In this document: positions 24,419 to 36,120 of the stretch, piece by piece
Numbering within the stretch: position 1 is the first letter of the stretch
How the letters are laid out: each line of letters begins with the position of its first letter
Assembly (NCBI GenBank): GCA_946406115.1
Contig: OX291549.1
Span: forward strand, 20,359,901-20,423,900
DNA from: Apoda limacodes
Taxonomy: Eukaryota; Arthropoda; Insecta; Lepidoptera; Limacodidae
Length of the DNA stretch: 64,000 nucleotides
Direction of reading: 5' to 3'
Notes under the pieces: model-generated
What the model was told of the DNA's origin: nothing
Databases searched by the model: none
What the model saw: the letters and a program-made list of their open reading frames with translations, nothing else
Translations under genes and position numbers: made by a program

Positions 24419-24598
24419 ACCTAGTACCTATTGTCAGGTAGCTTTAGTGCTGCTGTGTCGGTAAAAATAATAGTATTACTACTCGCCAATAGATGTCAGG
24501 AAGAGTAATTTTTTTTTCGTTTACCCGACCCCCACACATACTAAAATTCATGAAAATCGTTGGAGCCGTTTCTGTGATTCGGATAATACTACATATTC
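24419..24598 (-). repeat. Interspersed repeat A, partial
   Basis: 'CTATTGTCAGGTAGCTTTAG', 'TGCTGTGTCGGTAAAAATAA', 'TACTACTCGCCAATAGATGT' and 'AAATTCATGAAAATCG' read as the reverse complement of the copy at 13315-13632. The 'GAGCTCGGTCC' end is missing. Confidence 0.7.
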
Positions 24599-24599
24599 C

Positions 24600-24959
24600 T
24601 ACTACTTAATTTCATTTAAATAAATGAATCAGAAGTTTTAGGATTAGCTTAGAAATAACATTAAAATGAGTGTCTCCATTTGGCAAAGTGGAGATTTATA
24701 TGGCGTACTTAATTTCATTTGAAATAAATAAATCAAAAGTAGGTACTGTACGAAGTTTAGGAATTGAAAAGAAACAACATTAAACTATCTAAATTGCCTG
24801 CAAAGTGTTCTAAAGTGTATACAAATTATATTTCAAGATACTAAAACACCCACGTAGCAACATCTGTGGTAAAATAAAACCAGCCAAGAACGAGTTACGA
24901 CTTAGACAATTAGTGTACCTAATGGACCGTTCTATTAGTTACTGTTTATAATGGTAGTA
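24600..24959. other. Short direct duplication in AT-rich DNA
   Basis: 'ACTTAATTTCATTT' followed by 'AAATAAATRAATCA' and 'AAGT' occurs at about 24604 and 24708, about 104 bp apart. No gene seen. Confidence 0.4.
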
Positions 24960-25260
24960 GTACTTTTTAGGGTTCCGTACTCAAAAGGTGCCTTATAACT
25001 AAGCCCACGCTGTCTGTCCATCCGACTACTTTTAGACAGGCTCTCTCTTTTAGAACGAAATCGGTAGAAACCTACAATTTTCATAGAATATTTAAATGGC
25101 GGATTATTAAATTTAAGGGGGACCCATACAAGAAACACGTTTTCGTGGTTTTTGCTCTATTGTTAAAACAGTTATGCATTCAAGCTTCAAACTTGACGTG
25201 ATTCTAGTGTAAGCTCTAAGATGAGTAATAAAACCGGCCAAGTGTGAGACGGACCCGAGC
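24960..25260. repeat. Scraps of the 'GGAACCCTAAAAA' repeat
   Basis: 'TTTTTAGGGTTCCGTACTCA' at 24965 is the inverted end, and 'GGGGGACCCATACAAGAAAC' near 25118 is its inverted body. 'TAAAACCGGCCAAGTGTGAG' at 25229 is a separate plus-strand head cut after about 30 bp. These are truncated copies lying head to head. Confidence 0.55.
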
Positions 25261-26454
25261 CATTACCATCTTAAATTACCATCAGCACCATTTGCTTAAC
25301 ACATTTGTTTGTTGGAAACGGGGCTTCGAGTCGATGAACCGATTTTGATTGAATTATTTTTTGAAAGGTGACAGAGAGAGATTTATTAACTATGATTCAA
25401 GAAAATCTGTTCAGATGGATATGGGCAACTTTCACAGGTCCGATTGATTTGAAACTTCGTATTCTGTTACTTTAATGATATTGCATGAACAGTAACCTCG
25501 ACCTGCTGCTGCAGCTTCACCTGAAATCTGCAGTATACTGTATACCCAACTCCTTACCAATTTACAGCAGAGGTATCATGTAGGCTAGAATGGTCTCAAA
25601 GAATAGATGATTAGGGTCTAGTGATGAAGCAGAAAAGAGTAATGAGGATAAATTGATGAAGGGATTCTAACTGCTATGATTTTTTTTTAATTTTATAGAC
25701 TTCACTTGTTATTTATATACATTAAAATATGATTTGTTTTTTAAAAGAAAAAATCAATACGTTTGCATTTTCATAAGCTTCCAAATGATACTCACACGAG
25801 TTTCTACTTCGTATGGGTACACTAAATGGTATATTTACTCTGTAGATTTAGTATATTGTCTGAACATTGTCACGGTTCCAATCTCCTGAAGGGGTTAACT
25901 AGCGACTGGATACATACCCTCATATTAATGTAGCGCAGCCACTGTACACCAACCACCACACCATCATTACCTATGAATATAGATGATAGGCACAGGAAAC
26001 AGGTCTCTGAGTACGTGTGTGAGCAGGATAAACAAAAATGCCTTAAGGTTATGGATCCTATCTCTTATGTCAATGAATCACTATGATGTAGTACTAACTC
26101 GCATTAAGTGATTCATTTCATAATTCATTTCCTTCGAACGGATGTCTTATTTTCCTTAACATAATTGCAAATCAAATTTCTAGAAATAATCAAATACGAT
26201 AGTTTTGTTATAGATAGGTTCACCTTATCGTTGAATAGGTAGAAATCTATTTAGTCTGTCAAAGACATGATAAAAATATATAAAGAGTTGTCGTTCAAGT
26301 TGATAGGAGCGGCATGACTTTGTTTAGTTCTTCCAAGAACCTGATAACATCAAAAAAAGTGTTTGATAAAGGTAAAGCACTTTGATGGAGGTCTTGCAGT
26401 TGATTGAACAAATCTTCGATGTTGTTATATCCTACTTGTCTACTGTATCTATAA
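25261..26454. other. No recognised gene
   Basis: Mixed sequence. 'GATGAACCGATTTTGATTGA' near 25334 hints at another degraded short repeat. No coding frame is supportable. Confidence 0.4.
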
Positions 26455-26610
26455 TAATATAATAAAGCTGAAGAGTTTGTTTATTTTTGTGTTTGAACGC
26501 GCTAATCTCTGAAACTATCAGTCAGATTTGACATGGCTTTTTCCATTTGATAGCCAATTCTTGAGCAAATAGTTTTTGATAAAATAAATTGTTAGGTACT
26601 GGGAATTCAT
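26455..26610 (+). repeat. 'GCTGAAGAGTTTGTTT' repeat fragment
   Basis: 'ATAATAAAGCTGAAGAGTTT', 'GAACGCGCTAATCTCTGAAA', 'CAGTCAGATTTGACATGGC' and 'GATAGCCAATTCTTGAG' match the start of a short lepidopteran repeat. The end is missing. Confidence 0.5.
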
Positions 26611-26934
26611 AATGACGGAATCAACTATCTATAGGAGATGTGTCATTATTTTAAAATGTCAGTTGCAGTTTTTAAAAGGTCCACTGGGATGCAAATTGCG
26701 ACAAATAGAACTGCTATAAAGAGACATCAGTCCAGGAAATAACTTGTACTGCTGAGGTATCTCGTTACACTGGCACTATTACCTGCTGTGCACTGCAGCT
26801 GCATGACGCTAGTTGTTTAGGAATGTAAAAAATGTATATAATTGCATGATGCAGAACTTGTTTGCTATGACGAGAAATAATAACCTAATATACACAATGA
26901 AATAAAAAATAGAAATAGACGGTTGAGTATTACA
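26611..26934. other. No gene seen
   Basis: AT-rich apart from a CTGCAG-rich patch near 26780-26810. No recognised element. Confidence 0.4.
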
Positions 26935-27021
26935 GAATCGGCCAAGTGGCAGTCCGGCTCGCGCACCCAGGTTCCGCACAAACTAATTATATGAGTAGCG
27001 TTTTCTTGACCGGCATTATGC

Positions 27022-27166
27022 ACATTATGCGTTTAATGTCAATAATCCAACCAAAGAGAATGAGCCAAGATTTGTACATTGTGTCACACAAAATTTATGT
27101 CTTTTTAACTTGGCTGCATTATGACATTAAACGCATTGAAGCAGTTAACAGAACGCACCTATGTAG
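27022..27166 (+). repeat. Short repeat with inverted core, third copy
   Basis: 'TGCGTTTAATGTC' at 27028 and 'GACATTAAACGCA' ending at 27135 are perfect inverted ends around 'CCAACCAAAGAGAATGAGCC' and 'CACACAAAATTTATGTC'. The same unit, including the outer 'TTGAAGCAGT..ACAGAACG', occurs in both arms of the long inverted repeat at 30186-30321 and 32346-32468. It is a candidate MITE, but shared sequence extends past the inverted ends. Confidence 0.6.
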
Positions 27167-27211
27167 ATAGTTCTTCCATCATAAAATCAAGTCCTATTAG
27201 GATTATTTCCT

Positions 27212-27540
27212 ACTAGAATTTGCCAGCGGCTCCGCCCGCCCTAAATTCGGTTATCGGCGTGGAACTCCTTAATTAATTAATTAATTAATTAGTTATACCA
27301 ATAAATTGCTATAGCATGCTATAGGTGCAGCAATAGATCGTTTAACTGTTATAGTTTTTCCGGCAGGAACTTTTGAATTCTTAGGGATAAAAAGTAGCCT
27401 ATATGCTATTCCAGGACCTAACCTATATGTATGCCAAGTTTTATCCCGATCCGTACAGTGGTTAAAGCGTGATTGAGTGACAAACATCCATCCAGACATA
27501 TAAACTTTCAAATTTAGTAGGATTAATATTAATATTAGTA
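27212..27540 (-). repeat. Inverted 'CCGAATTTAGGGCGGGCGG' repeat
   Basis: Plus-strand 'TTTGCCAGCGGCTCCGCCCG', 'CCTAAATTCGGTTATCGGCG', 'TATATGCTATTCCAGGA' and 'ACATCCATCCAGACATATAA' are the reverse complement of the repeat at 31330-31640. A TTAA tetranucleotide run (27268-27290) lies inside it. Confidence 0.6.
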
Positions 27541-28132
27541 TTACATTAATATTAGTAGGATATTTGTAAACTGTATTGAGGGGCAAACTCAACTTTCCAA
27601 CGGACAGCTGTTGTCCCAATACATCAACATAGGTCGCGGTTAGTTTACCAACTGCGAATAAGTTTAAAATCGCAAAGAAATTTATGATGTCACAACAAAT
27701 TTATGGTTTTTAGATTTTTTCCTTTAAGTGTGCTACATGACTTTGCTTCTTGCAAAATTTCTTGATTCTAGGACAACGGAAAGTACACCATAGGTTTTAA
27801 TTTATTTGTGTCACAATATGTGCCAGTCTTATGGGCATATTTTTTTATTGCATTGACTTAGAATCTTGATTTTTTTTTAAACTTAAAGTGACCGCAGACT
27901 TTAGTATTTGATATTAAATTTCAACTAGATCGCGTTCCTGAGAAAAAGGGTCTTGACAGACGGACAGACGGACAACAAAATGATCGTATTTATAAAGGTC
28001 CCTGTTTTTCCTTTTGAGGTAGGGAACCATAAAGGAACAGAGACACGATAAGTGTCGTGGTAGTATTTTTAACCTTAAACGAAAATTTTCTGTATAAGTA
28101 GAAGAGATAGTATATTCACGGTCACGGATCCT

Positions 28133-28625
28133 TTATCTATTAGGTATACCGAAACATGTCATCAACAGCTTGAGTAACATTACTATGCAAAATACCAAGA
28201 AAATGAACTCACTGCACAATCTTTGCATTTCTGGTTTACGTCCAAACTTACCTGTAAACAAAGAAACGGATGTTATTAATAAATTTTGGACAAAATTACG
28301 AATCCTAGTTGGATGATTCATATGAAATTACTCAATTTTATGGCTTGTCGAGCCCTTGAAATTGTGTTTACTTTGTTACTAACTGTTTTATGCTGCGTTC
28401 CAAATATTATAAAGTGGTTTTGGAACATCCGTCGCCGGCATAGACATTGTTATGGTTTTATCCTACCACAGGCAGCCGAAAGCGGTCACAAGCTTAATTT
28501 AGGTAAGCATAATAGCTTTTTAGTGGAATGTAAATTAGAAAATTTTAGTATTAGAAAGAATATACGTAAAAAAATATATTTTTTACAAACAAGCTTTTAT
28601 CAGACCAGTTTATTATACAATACCA
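28133..28625. other. Unexplained open frames, no gene supported
   Basis: A 137-codon plus-strand frame (28286-28699) begins 'MDKITNPSWMIHMKLLNFMA' and includes a hydrophobic stretch. It runs out into a common repeat at its 3' end, has no known motif and is overlapped by a minus-strand frame. I treat it as chance. Confidence 0.4.
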
Positions 28626-28627
28626 CA

Positions 28628-28975
28628 GTACTTGTCAAGACAAATCAAACGAGCCGAAACTCGATGGCGTTGCGTCGTTTTATTACAGAGTTCCTATGAC
28701 CACCTTACAGCTCCATCATCAGACCATGGTTACCATTGAAAGACAAACTACTCGTCAAGACGATTCAAACGAGCCCAAACTCGATGAGGTTGTGTGGTTT
28801 CATTACGAAGTTCCTATCGCCACCTTAAGCACAATGTCATCATAATATTGTATTGTACGCGATTTATGCAAAATTTCAGCTCAATCGGTAACCGGGAAGT
28901 GGATCAAATTTAATTTTCAAGATTTGATGACAAACATCGGGACAGGTGAAACTAAATTAAAGCTTGTAAAAATCA
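28628..28975 (+). repeat. Lepidopteran repeat with 120-bp internal duplication
   Basis: 'CAAACGAGCC' and 'AAACTCGATG' with 'GAGTTCCTAT' and 'CCACCTTA' appear twice, units starting near 28631 and 28751. They are followed by 'AAAATTTCAGCTCAATCGGT', 'AACCGGGAAGTGGATCAAAT' and the end 'GGTGAAACTAAATTAAAGCT'. The order is that of a dispersed repeat I recall from moths; class not assigned. Confidence 0.55.
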
Positions 28976-28979
28976 AATT

Positions 28980-29870
28980 CATAGAAGTAATATTAATTCT
29001 AAGATTTCCATTACGCGGTTCTCCTTATGTATTTCATATGTTAACTTCCAACTATGGGATACCTTCTGGCGCATGATTTAACTTAGTAATTTAATTTGTC
29101 AATTCCTTTTAAAAGTAAAAATCTCATATAATATCTGTTACGTATATATTGTGTATAAGTGTTAAATAAATTGTCAAAAATTGTTCCAAGCGGTTGCGAA
29201 GTCGAATTCATAAGGGCTATTCACTCGACGGAGAGTGATAAATAGTTAAAATGAATTGGAACGCACGCAGTACCTAAAAGTGTTTTTGATGATTGATTTT
29301 TTGAGTTCTGTAGTCAAATGGTAAAAATGGATATGTAGGTATATTATAGTTTAGACGTCAGCCCGTATGTCACAGCCTTATAATTCCGTCGGCTTTCGGC
29401 ATTTTTTTTTATCTGTGATGTGATTACGTTGGATATATTGAAAAAACATAACTTGCTACTTTGTGGCGTTCGCATAGCTGAGATAATTGTTATTGTGTAG
29501 GATTCACAGTTTTATCGCAATTCTACACCGTTCTGTATAAAAAATAAAACTACGTGATATTTGGCGTAACTCCCCAGGGGGACCTCGTGAGATTGGGTAA
29601 GATTCTACTCGAGCCCCTCCCTCCCTCTAAATGCCTCACGTAATTTATGGCGTATTCATCGATTTTTAAAAAAAATTACAAAAAGGTGATTTTATGTGAG
29701 CTACCATATGCCATATACCATACAGATGTGGAATTAAATTAAGAAAAAAAATTGAATTTACCCGTACCTTGCTTATACTGCACTGAGTGATGACATTTTA
29801 TCGCGTTCCCGATTGTGTGGAAACTTAAAAAATAGAATTTTATTTACAACATACAATACTTAAGTAATAA
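28980..29870. other. No gene seen
   Basis: AT-rich. 'TAGACGTCAGCCCGTATGTC' near 29352 is a small repeat scrap. A pyrimidine patch 'CCCCTCCCTCCCTC' lies near 29614. Confidence 0.45.
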
Positions 29871-32830
29871 AGTACCTGGAGGACCGAGCTTTGCTCGTTT
29901 TTATAACAACGGCATCTATTGTCAAGTAGCTTTAGTGTTGCTGTGTCGGTAAAAATAATAGTATTACTACTCGCCAATACATGTCAGGAAGAGTCATATT
30001 TTCTAGTTTATCATTGCCTGAAAACACGGATAAAATGACGATTTATCGCCCCCAAAACCACTACATACTAAATTTCATGAAAATCGATGGAGCCGTTTCC
30101 GAGTTTCAGATTATAAATATATATACAAGAATTGCTCGTTTAAAGGTATTATATATAATATGTATATATATATATATATATATATAGATTATGCGTTTAA
30201 TGTTTGATGTCCAACCAAAGAGAATGAGCCAAGATTTGAACAGTGTGTCACACAAAATTTATGTCTTTTTAACTTGGCTTGACATTTAACGCATTGAAGC
30301 AGTGAACAGAACGTACCTATATTAAAATCAAACGTTTAAGGGTTTTATTGGTATAAAATAAAAATTTGAGGTTTTTGAGGTTAATAGTAATCACGTAAAT
30401 GCTGCCGCCATTTAGCTGGCAGTGGGGGTGGGGGACTAGGCTCTAACAAAAATTTGCACAAATTTAACATTTCGCAAACGCAACGCTGAATCAAAAAATG
30501 GTTTCCGCACTCCCTCAATATTTTAAACAAGCTATCCAACTACACCCGAAAAAATATTCATACCCACTTTACGTATAGTAAAAAAAAAAGTTCAAATTTT
30601 AATTTACCTCCTTGTCGGCCTAATTAATATGTATACCCATGCCAATTTATAGCTTTCTAGTACTTATGGTCTTTGATCTATGTTGCGGACAGACAGACAG
30701 ACGGACAGACATGGCAAAACTATAAGGGTTCCTTATTGACAACGGAACCCTAAAAATAGAAGAATCAAATTCCCTGCATAAAACCAAATGTTGTTTATGC
30801 TTTTTTTTAACAACTTCTTACATTAGATAATGAAAGTTGTGGTTTGCGTTGTCACTACATTGATGACCTATCATTAACATTATTTCATATTTTTGCAACT
30901 TAAAGTCACACAGTAGTGTTGTAGTTGCGTACCTAATTGGCGCATTATTACAATGAAATAAACAATACTGTCTTTATAATTTCTATAAATAACATAATAA
31001 ATATCAAAAGTCGAACATATTCTCTCATGTCTTGGGTTGTATTGTAGCCTGAGAATTCGAACCACGGATCCAAATCATGCACATCGTTACATAAGTGTTT
31101 AAAATGTAGTTTTAATCTATAATAATGTATTTATACAATTTTAAAATTTTATTTACTCAAGTGTACAAAGAAATTTGTCAATTAGCCAATCCCGGTCCCC
31201 GGTTCAATTGAAAACTAATCGGTGAACGCGAACAAAGTCATGCGTGGTGACGGACCAATAGGTGAATCTGAGGCTGCAATCTGCGCAGATGACCTTGAAA
31301 CCCCAAGAGCCGTTGTCCGAACTGTACCTTCATATATCCTACTAGTATTATAAATGTGAAAGTTTGTTTGGATGGATGTTTGTTACTCTTTCACTCGTCA
31401 ACCATTGGGCGGATCGGTATGAAACTTGGCATACATATAGGTAAATTCCTGGAATAGCATATAGGCTTTTTTATCCCGAAATCCCCGCGGGAATAACTAT
31501 AACCGAGCTTTAACGAACTATAGCTATAGCTACAGCTTGATATAGCAAACTTCATTAGTGTAATTAGGGAGATAATTAAATAGTTCCACGCCGATAACCG
31601 AATTCAGGGCGGGCGGAGCCACTGGCAAAGTCTAGTAAGCTAATAAAATTAGAATGTAATGTGGTTTGTATGCAGCGAATTATTTTTAGGGTTCCGTAGC
31701 TAAAAATAGCATAAATAGTTTTCGTCTTCTTTGCATTGATTCTAATGAAATTCTGCAAAAAGGTGTCTCATGATGTAAACCGCTATATTTTGTTATGAAA
31801 TTGAAAACAAAAATTTATGGGGAGCTCTTCATCTTTTATGTATACTTACTATACTAAGGTATGAACAATTTCTTGTACCTACTCTAAGGTGTCCCTATAT
31901 TTTGCAATTTTTAGGGTTCCGTTGTCAACAAGGAACCCATATAGTTTTTCCATGTCTGTCCGTCTGTCTGTCTGTCCGCAACTTAGATCATAGACCATGA
32001 GTACTAGAAAGCCATAAATTGGCATGGGTATACATATTAATTAGGCCGACAAGGAGGTAAATTAAAATTTGAACTTTTTTTTTTACTATACGTATAGTGG
32101 GTATGAATATTTTTTCGGGTGTAGTTGGATAGCTTGTTTAAAATATTGACGGTGTGCGGAAACCATTTTTTGATTCAGCGTTGCGTTTGCGAAATGTTAA
32201 ATTTGTGCAAATTTTTGTTAGAGCCTAGTCCCCCACCCCCACTGCCAGCTAAATGGCGGCAGCATTTACGTGCTTACTATTAACCTCAAAAACCTCAAAT
32301 TTTTATTTTATACCAATAAAACCCTTAAACGTTTGATTTAAATATGGGTGCGTTCTGTTCACTGTTTCAATGCGTTAAATGTCAAGCCAAGTTAAAAAGA
32401 CATAAATTTTGTGTACAAATCTTGGCTCATTCTCTTTGGTTGGACATTAAACATTAAACGCATAATCTATATATATATATACATATTATATATAATACCT
32501 TAAAACGAGCAATTCTTGTATATATATTTATAATCTGAAACTCGGAAACGGCTCCATCCATTTTCATGAATTTAGTATGTAGTGATTTTCGGGGGCGATA
32601 AATTGATCTAGCTAGGTTTCATTTTCAGAAAACGTCGTTTTGTCCGTGTTTTAAGGCAATGATAAACTGAAAAATATGACTCTTTCTGACATCTATTGGC
32701 GAGTAGTAATACTATTATTTTTATCGAAACAGCAATAATAAAGCTACTTGACAAAAGATGGCATTGTTCAGCTACTCAACAATAGATGGCGTTGCTAAAA
32801 AAACGAGCGAAGCTCGGTCCTCCAGGTACT
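29871..32830. repeat. Long inverted repeat, 0.9-kb arms, 1.15-kb spacer
   Basis: The left arm 29871-30757 and right arm 31907-32830 are reverse complements over their whole length. The outermost pair is AGTACCTGGA at 29871 and TCCAGGTACT at 32821. The innermost pair is TAAAAAT at 30751 and ATTTTTA at 31907. Each arm holds, from outside in, repeat A, an AT microsatellite, the 27022-type short repeat, a unique-looking block (with CTGCCGCCATTTAGCTGGC), and a 'GACAGACGGACAGAC' plus 'GGAACCCTAAAAAT' repeat end. By eye the arms are above 90 percent alike; the right arm has a small extra duplication near 32760-32790. The spacer holds a 31330-31640 repeat and no gene. Confidence 0.85.
31330..31640 (+). 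repeat. 'GCCGATAACCGAATTCAGGG' repeat in the IR spacer
   Basis: 'ATCCTACTAGTATTATAAAT', 'GTGAAAGTTTGTTTGGATGG', 'AACTTGGCATACATATAGG', 'TATCCCGAAATCCCCGCGGG', 'CCACGCCGATAACCGAATTC' and 'AAGTCTAGTA' give the full order of this short repeat. A plain copy, not part of the inverted arms. Confidence 0.65.
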
Positions 32831-33340
32831 GTGCATAATGTTGGTCAAAAAAAAGCCACTAAGAGCTATTGCAACTTTGTAGACTAATACGTAAATATTT
32901 TAATGTTACTAAAAATTTTATACACCACTATAAAAACATCTATTAAATATCAATCCATAATCATTAACAAAACAATTCAGAGAAATAACAATATTAAAGG
33001 CTTTATTTAACTGTTATTAATTTAACACCTACAGACAACTGTTTTCGCTTCCATACGTTTGTAAATAAATTGTTTTAAAAAATCTGTTTGAACGAATAAC
33101 TTCTGCCAACTTGGTATTCAGGTCATCCCGTAATAGCCCTGCGCTACTAAATGTCCTACGAAAAAATGTCGGACAGCTGAATGTAAAAACATAATATATA
33201 CCTCTAATAAATAAACGGTACCTATACCTACATAGGTACATTACGTTGTTTATAATAAGATGAATGTTAAGCTGCAAGTGATAACTTACAGTGTTACTGT
33301 ACAAAAACCTGGTCTCATTTTGGCCTGAAAAATAATTCAG
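32831..33340. other. No gene seen
   Basis: AT-rich. The 91-codon minus-strand frame at 33029-33304 has no motif. Confidence 0.5.
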
Positions 33341-33344
33341 AGTA

Positions 33345-33715
33345 GCTCAGAGAGCTATGGAGAAAGCTGTGTTGGGAGTTTCTTTCGGCGATAAACCCGG
33401 AATCAAGATATTTGCTGAAGAACCAAAGTTACTGACATAGCTCAAATGACTAGCAAACTAAAATGGCAATGGGCAGGCCACATAGCTCGTCGAACTGACA
33501 ACGGTTGGGTAAGAAAGATTCTAAAGTGGCGATCACAGATCGAATGACGCAGCATACTACGACTACCAGGTGGCTAAACAACCTGGTAGAGCTGCAGATA
33601 GCTGTTAGACGTGGACGGCTCAGGATCGGCCGTTGTGGAGACATATGGTGACGGCCTACGTTCAACGAATGGTCTGTTACATCATCAGTGGGCAACAGGG
33701 ACCAGTTTGTTGAGA
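33345..33715 (+). pseudogene. LINE fragment, 'KWQWAGHIARRTD' C-terminal block
   Basis: Broken frames on the plus strand read 'MEKAVLGVSF', then 'KVTDIAQMTSKLKWQWAGHI' and 'ARRTDNGWVRKILKWR', then in other frames 'GDGLRSTNG' and 'AYVQRM'. The 'KLKWQWAGHIARRTD' segment is the conserved C-terminal part of an endonuclease/reverse-transcriptase LINE family common in insects (RTE-like, from memory). There are several frameshifts and stops and no catalytic domain. It is unrelated to the main LINE family here. Confidence 0.75.
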
Positions 33716-34870
33716 TTTTCTTTTATTAATAAAAAATAGTTGACACAGAAAGATTTAATTTATACAACATGTTTAATAAGCAATTTCGAAAAAGTCTTTT
33801 GTTATCAATTATATAGTATGTACGTAAATACACCTTTGCACACACTTGCATACGTCAAGTCAAACGATTACATATCAATTAAAAGTCCGCAATGCTATAT
33901 CAAAGAAAGGCGTTTGTTTGCGCATAATTATTTAACAGGCATAATTATATTAGCGCCTCATGACTTAAAACTTTGTGTTTACATTGTGGGGTTGTACGGA
34001 ATGCATTGTGCGAGTTCTATTTGCACGTTGCCGGATTTTTGTAATTGTTTAAACCTACCTACCATGACCAGATACCACTACTATTATTATTATATAATGT
34101 TGACATACGGACTTGACTAAAACTAAAAACAAAACACGAAGCAAAATATTATAAAAATACGGGTCAAATTTCCTTACACTACTACTACTAGACTAAAGAT
34201 CTGACCGAGGATAAAAACTTAATAGAAATTTCATAAGTTTTTAATAAAAAGGACGACGAATACAAATTTTTAAATTTCAAAGCCAATAAATAACTCGTAA
34301 TATATACCTACATCTTAGAGAAAAGGTTTCAGTTCGTTACCATTTTAAAGCCCTATCCAACAGTACTTACCCCAGAGGAAAGGGTCCGCAAAAAAAACAT
34401 GCCTGTGTTCAAGGAACCTACCCTACTAAGCTACCCATATTTTTTTTTGCATTTATATAATGAATCTCCATTGCGGTTAATAAAACACACCTTCCTGTTA
34501 AATCAGCTGTGATATACCTAAGGATAGACGAACAGATAGATGGATGGGCAGACGGAATTTCTAAGGCTTTTGCCATTCGGCTACGGAAACCTTAAACAAA
34601 TATTTCGTGTATGTAGGTAGGTACCTAGTTACGACTGTTTTTATTTCCAAGTCTTTTACCAAATTATTTTTACATTGTTGTATCAATTTAACGAGCCAGT
34701 TAAAATGCCTTTTTGTATAGGTACTAAGGAAGGAAATGACATGAATATATTTCTTGTTGTTGTACGTTGCAACAAGTTAACGCCAAGTCGGCGGACGGCG
34801 GCGCCCGCCCGGCGGAGCTTTTGACAAAGCACTCTCTGTCACGTACAGTACAACAAACTTTTCTTATCCG
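33716..34870. other. AT-rich DNA with one CG-rich patch
   Basis: The 126-codon frame at 33740-34120 has no recognised motif and AT-driven codons. About 34788-34838 is a sharp CG-rich patch (GCGGACGGCGGCGCCC). 'GGATGGGCAGACGGAATTTC' and 'GGCTACGGAAACCTTA' near 34540-34595 are a degraded end of the 'GGAACCCTA' repeat. Confidence 0.4.
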
Positions 34871-34876
34871 CCTTTT

Positions 34877-34955
34877 TGGTCACTAGTGTTGTTGGAAGTT
34901 TACACCATTTCAATATGCCGACTAGTTCTGATTTTTGACCACCGGACCACTGTTG
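34877..34955. repeat. Short motif shared with 51040-51118
   Basis: 'TTGGTCACTAGTGTTGTTGG', 'ACACCATTTCAATATG' and 'TGATTTTTGACCAC' recur at about 51040-51118 with few changes. The block is about 75 bp with GGTCACTA and TGACCAC near its ends, so it may be a small inverted-end element. Confidence 0.55.
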
Positions 34956-35164
34956 GTACATTTTTTTGGTTAAATACTTCATATGTTAATATTTTGTCAT
35001 TATATACATTGTCAAAAGTTGGTTTGATTGATTAACGGGCACTTTTAAACTAAATTAACGCAACATGGTAAAGTTTACAAGCGATTTTATTAGCTATCGT
35101 ACTTGCAGATACCTATAAATCATTCTATTTATAACGATAGAGCAAATTGACGAAACCAATACCT

Positions 35165-35336
35165 TCTTTTTTTTAGTATTTGTTGTTATAGCGGCAACAG
35201 AAATACATCTTCTGTGAAAATTTAACTGTCCAACTATCACGGTTCATGAGATTCAGCTTGGTGACAGACGGACGGACGGAAAGCGAAGTCTTAGTAATAG
35301 GGTCCCTTTTTTTACCCTTTGGATACGGAACCCTAA
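35165..35336 (+). repeat. Truncated 'GTGACAGACGGACGG' repeat tail
   Basis: 'AGTATTTGTTGTTATAGCGG', 'CAACAGAAATACATCTTCTG', 'CACGGTTCATGAGATTCAGC', 'TGGTGACAGACGGACGGACG' and 'TTGGATACGGAACCCTAAAA' are the second half of the same family as 38641-39240. Immediately followed by a LINE fragment. Confidence 0.7.
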
Positions 35337-35339
35337 AAT

Positions 35340-36120
35340 CTAACCTGAAGAGGCCACATTGATAATGTGTGTAAAAAACCTAAGCCAGTTTTGTTATGCG
35401 TTACATAGATTTTCTAAAATCGTAGTTTTTACAAAAAAGGGCAATTCGTGCTATTTATAAATTAGGATCTAGGATATCTCTGAGGGAAAGGTTTAGGGAA
35501 GTAAAAATTTTAACTTTAGTGTCGCAGTACATATATGAAAATCTTTTATATGTACATAAAAATATCAATAGTTTCAGCAAGAAAAGTGACGTTCACAAAG
35601 TAAATACTAGAAGTAAAAATAAGCTATTGGTGCATGATACACGTCTACACAAAATAAGTAACTCTTTTATGGGGCAATGTATACACTTTTACAACAAAGT
35701 TCCCAATAAAATTCAAAATCTATCAATAAGTAAATTTAAATCTTTTAACAAGCAGGTACTTTGTAAAAAGGCATACTATAATATTTCAGACTATGTAAAT
35801 GATAAAAATCCTTGGGACTGATGATGCTCAATTACAGGATGCATAGGTAAACCAAATTAAAATGGAAATAACATAAAATTGTACGACTAAAATTTTTTTA
35901 TTTAAAACATTTATTGTATTTTAGTTTATTTGTATTATTGATAGTGTTTTTAAAAGAGTAACTATCGAGTTTCTTGCCGGATTCTTCTCGGTAGAAATCA
36001 ACAACATTGTGAACCGGCGGGAAGGTGGGAGGGTTCAAAAATTAATATTTTATAACTTTGACGATTCAAAAGTGATTGTAAAATCTTTATTTGAATAAAC
36101 CATTTTGACTTTGACTTTGT
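35340..36120 (+). pseudogene. LINE 3' portion, second family, with TTTGAC tail
   Basis: 'KRAIRAIYKLGSRISLRERF' leads into an open stretch of 100 codons (35519-35821) containing 'LLYVHKNIN', 'DVHKVNTRSKNKLLVHDTRL' and 'SFMGQCIHFYNKVP'. It ends 'KKAYYNISDYVNDKNPWD'. This is the C-terminal region of a Jockey/CR1-type LINE polymerase common in moths. The 3' UTR follows, with 'GAGTTTCTTGCCGGATTCTT' and 'CGGTAGAAATCAACAAC', ending in a short TTTGAC repeat near 36100-36120. The endonuclease and catalytic motifs are missing; frames upstream of 35519 hold stops. Confidence 0.75.

Larger units (their letters stand above)
26935..28030 (+). repeat. Nested repeat cluster in a 'CGGCCAAGTG' element
   Basis: The head 'AATCGGCCAAGTGGCAGTCC' sits at 26937. 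The matching body and tail ('CGTTCCTGAGAAAAAGGGTC', 'GACAGACGGACAGACGGAC', 'GGTAGGGAACCAT') sit at about 27690-28030. Between them lie two foreign blocks: a repeat at 27022-27166 and an inverted 'GCCGATAACCGAATTTAGGG'-type repeat at about 27212-27540. I read this as one element split by two later insertions. Confidence 0.5.

Noticed and set aside
28286..28699. 137-codon open frame with a hydrophobic stretch
   Set aside because: No motif, AT-driven composition, overlap with a minus-strand frame, and its end lies in a common dispersed repeat.
33740..34120. 126-codon open frame
   Set aside because: Composition is that of AT-rich chance frames, with no domain and no splice context.
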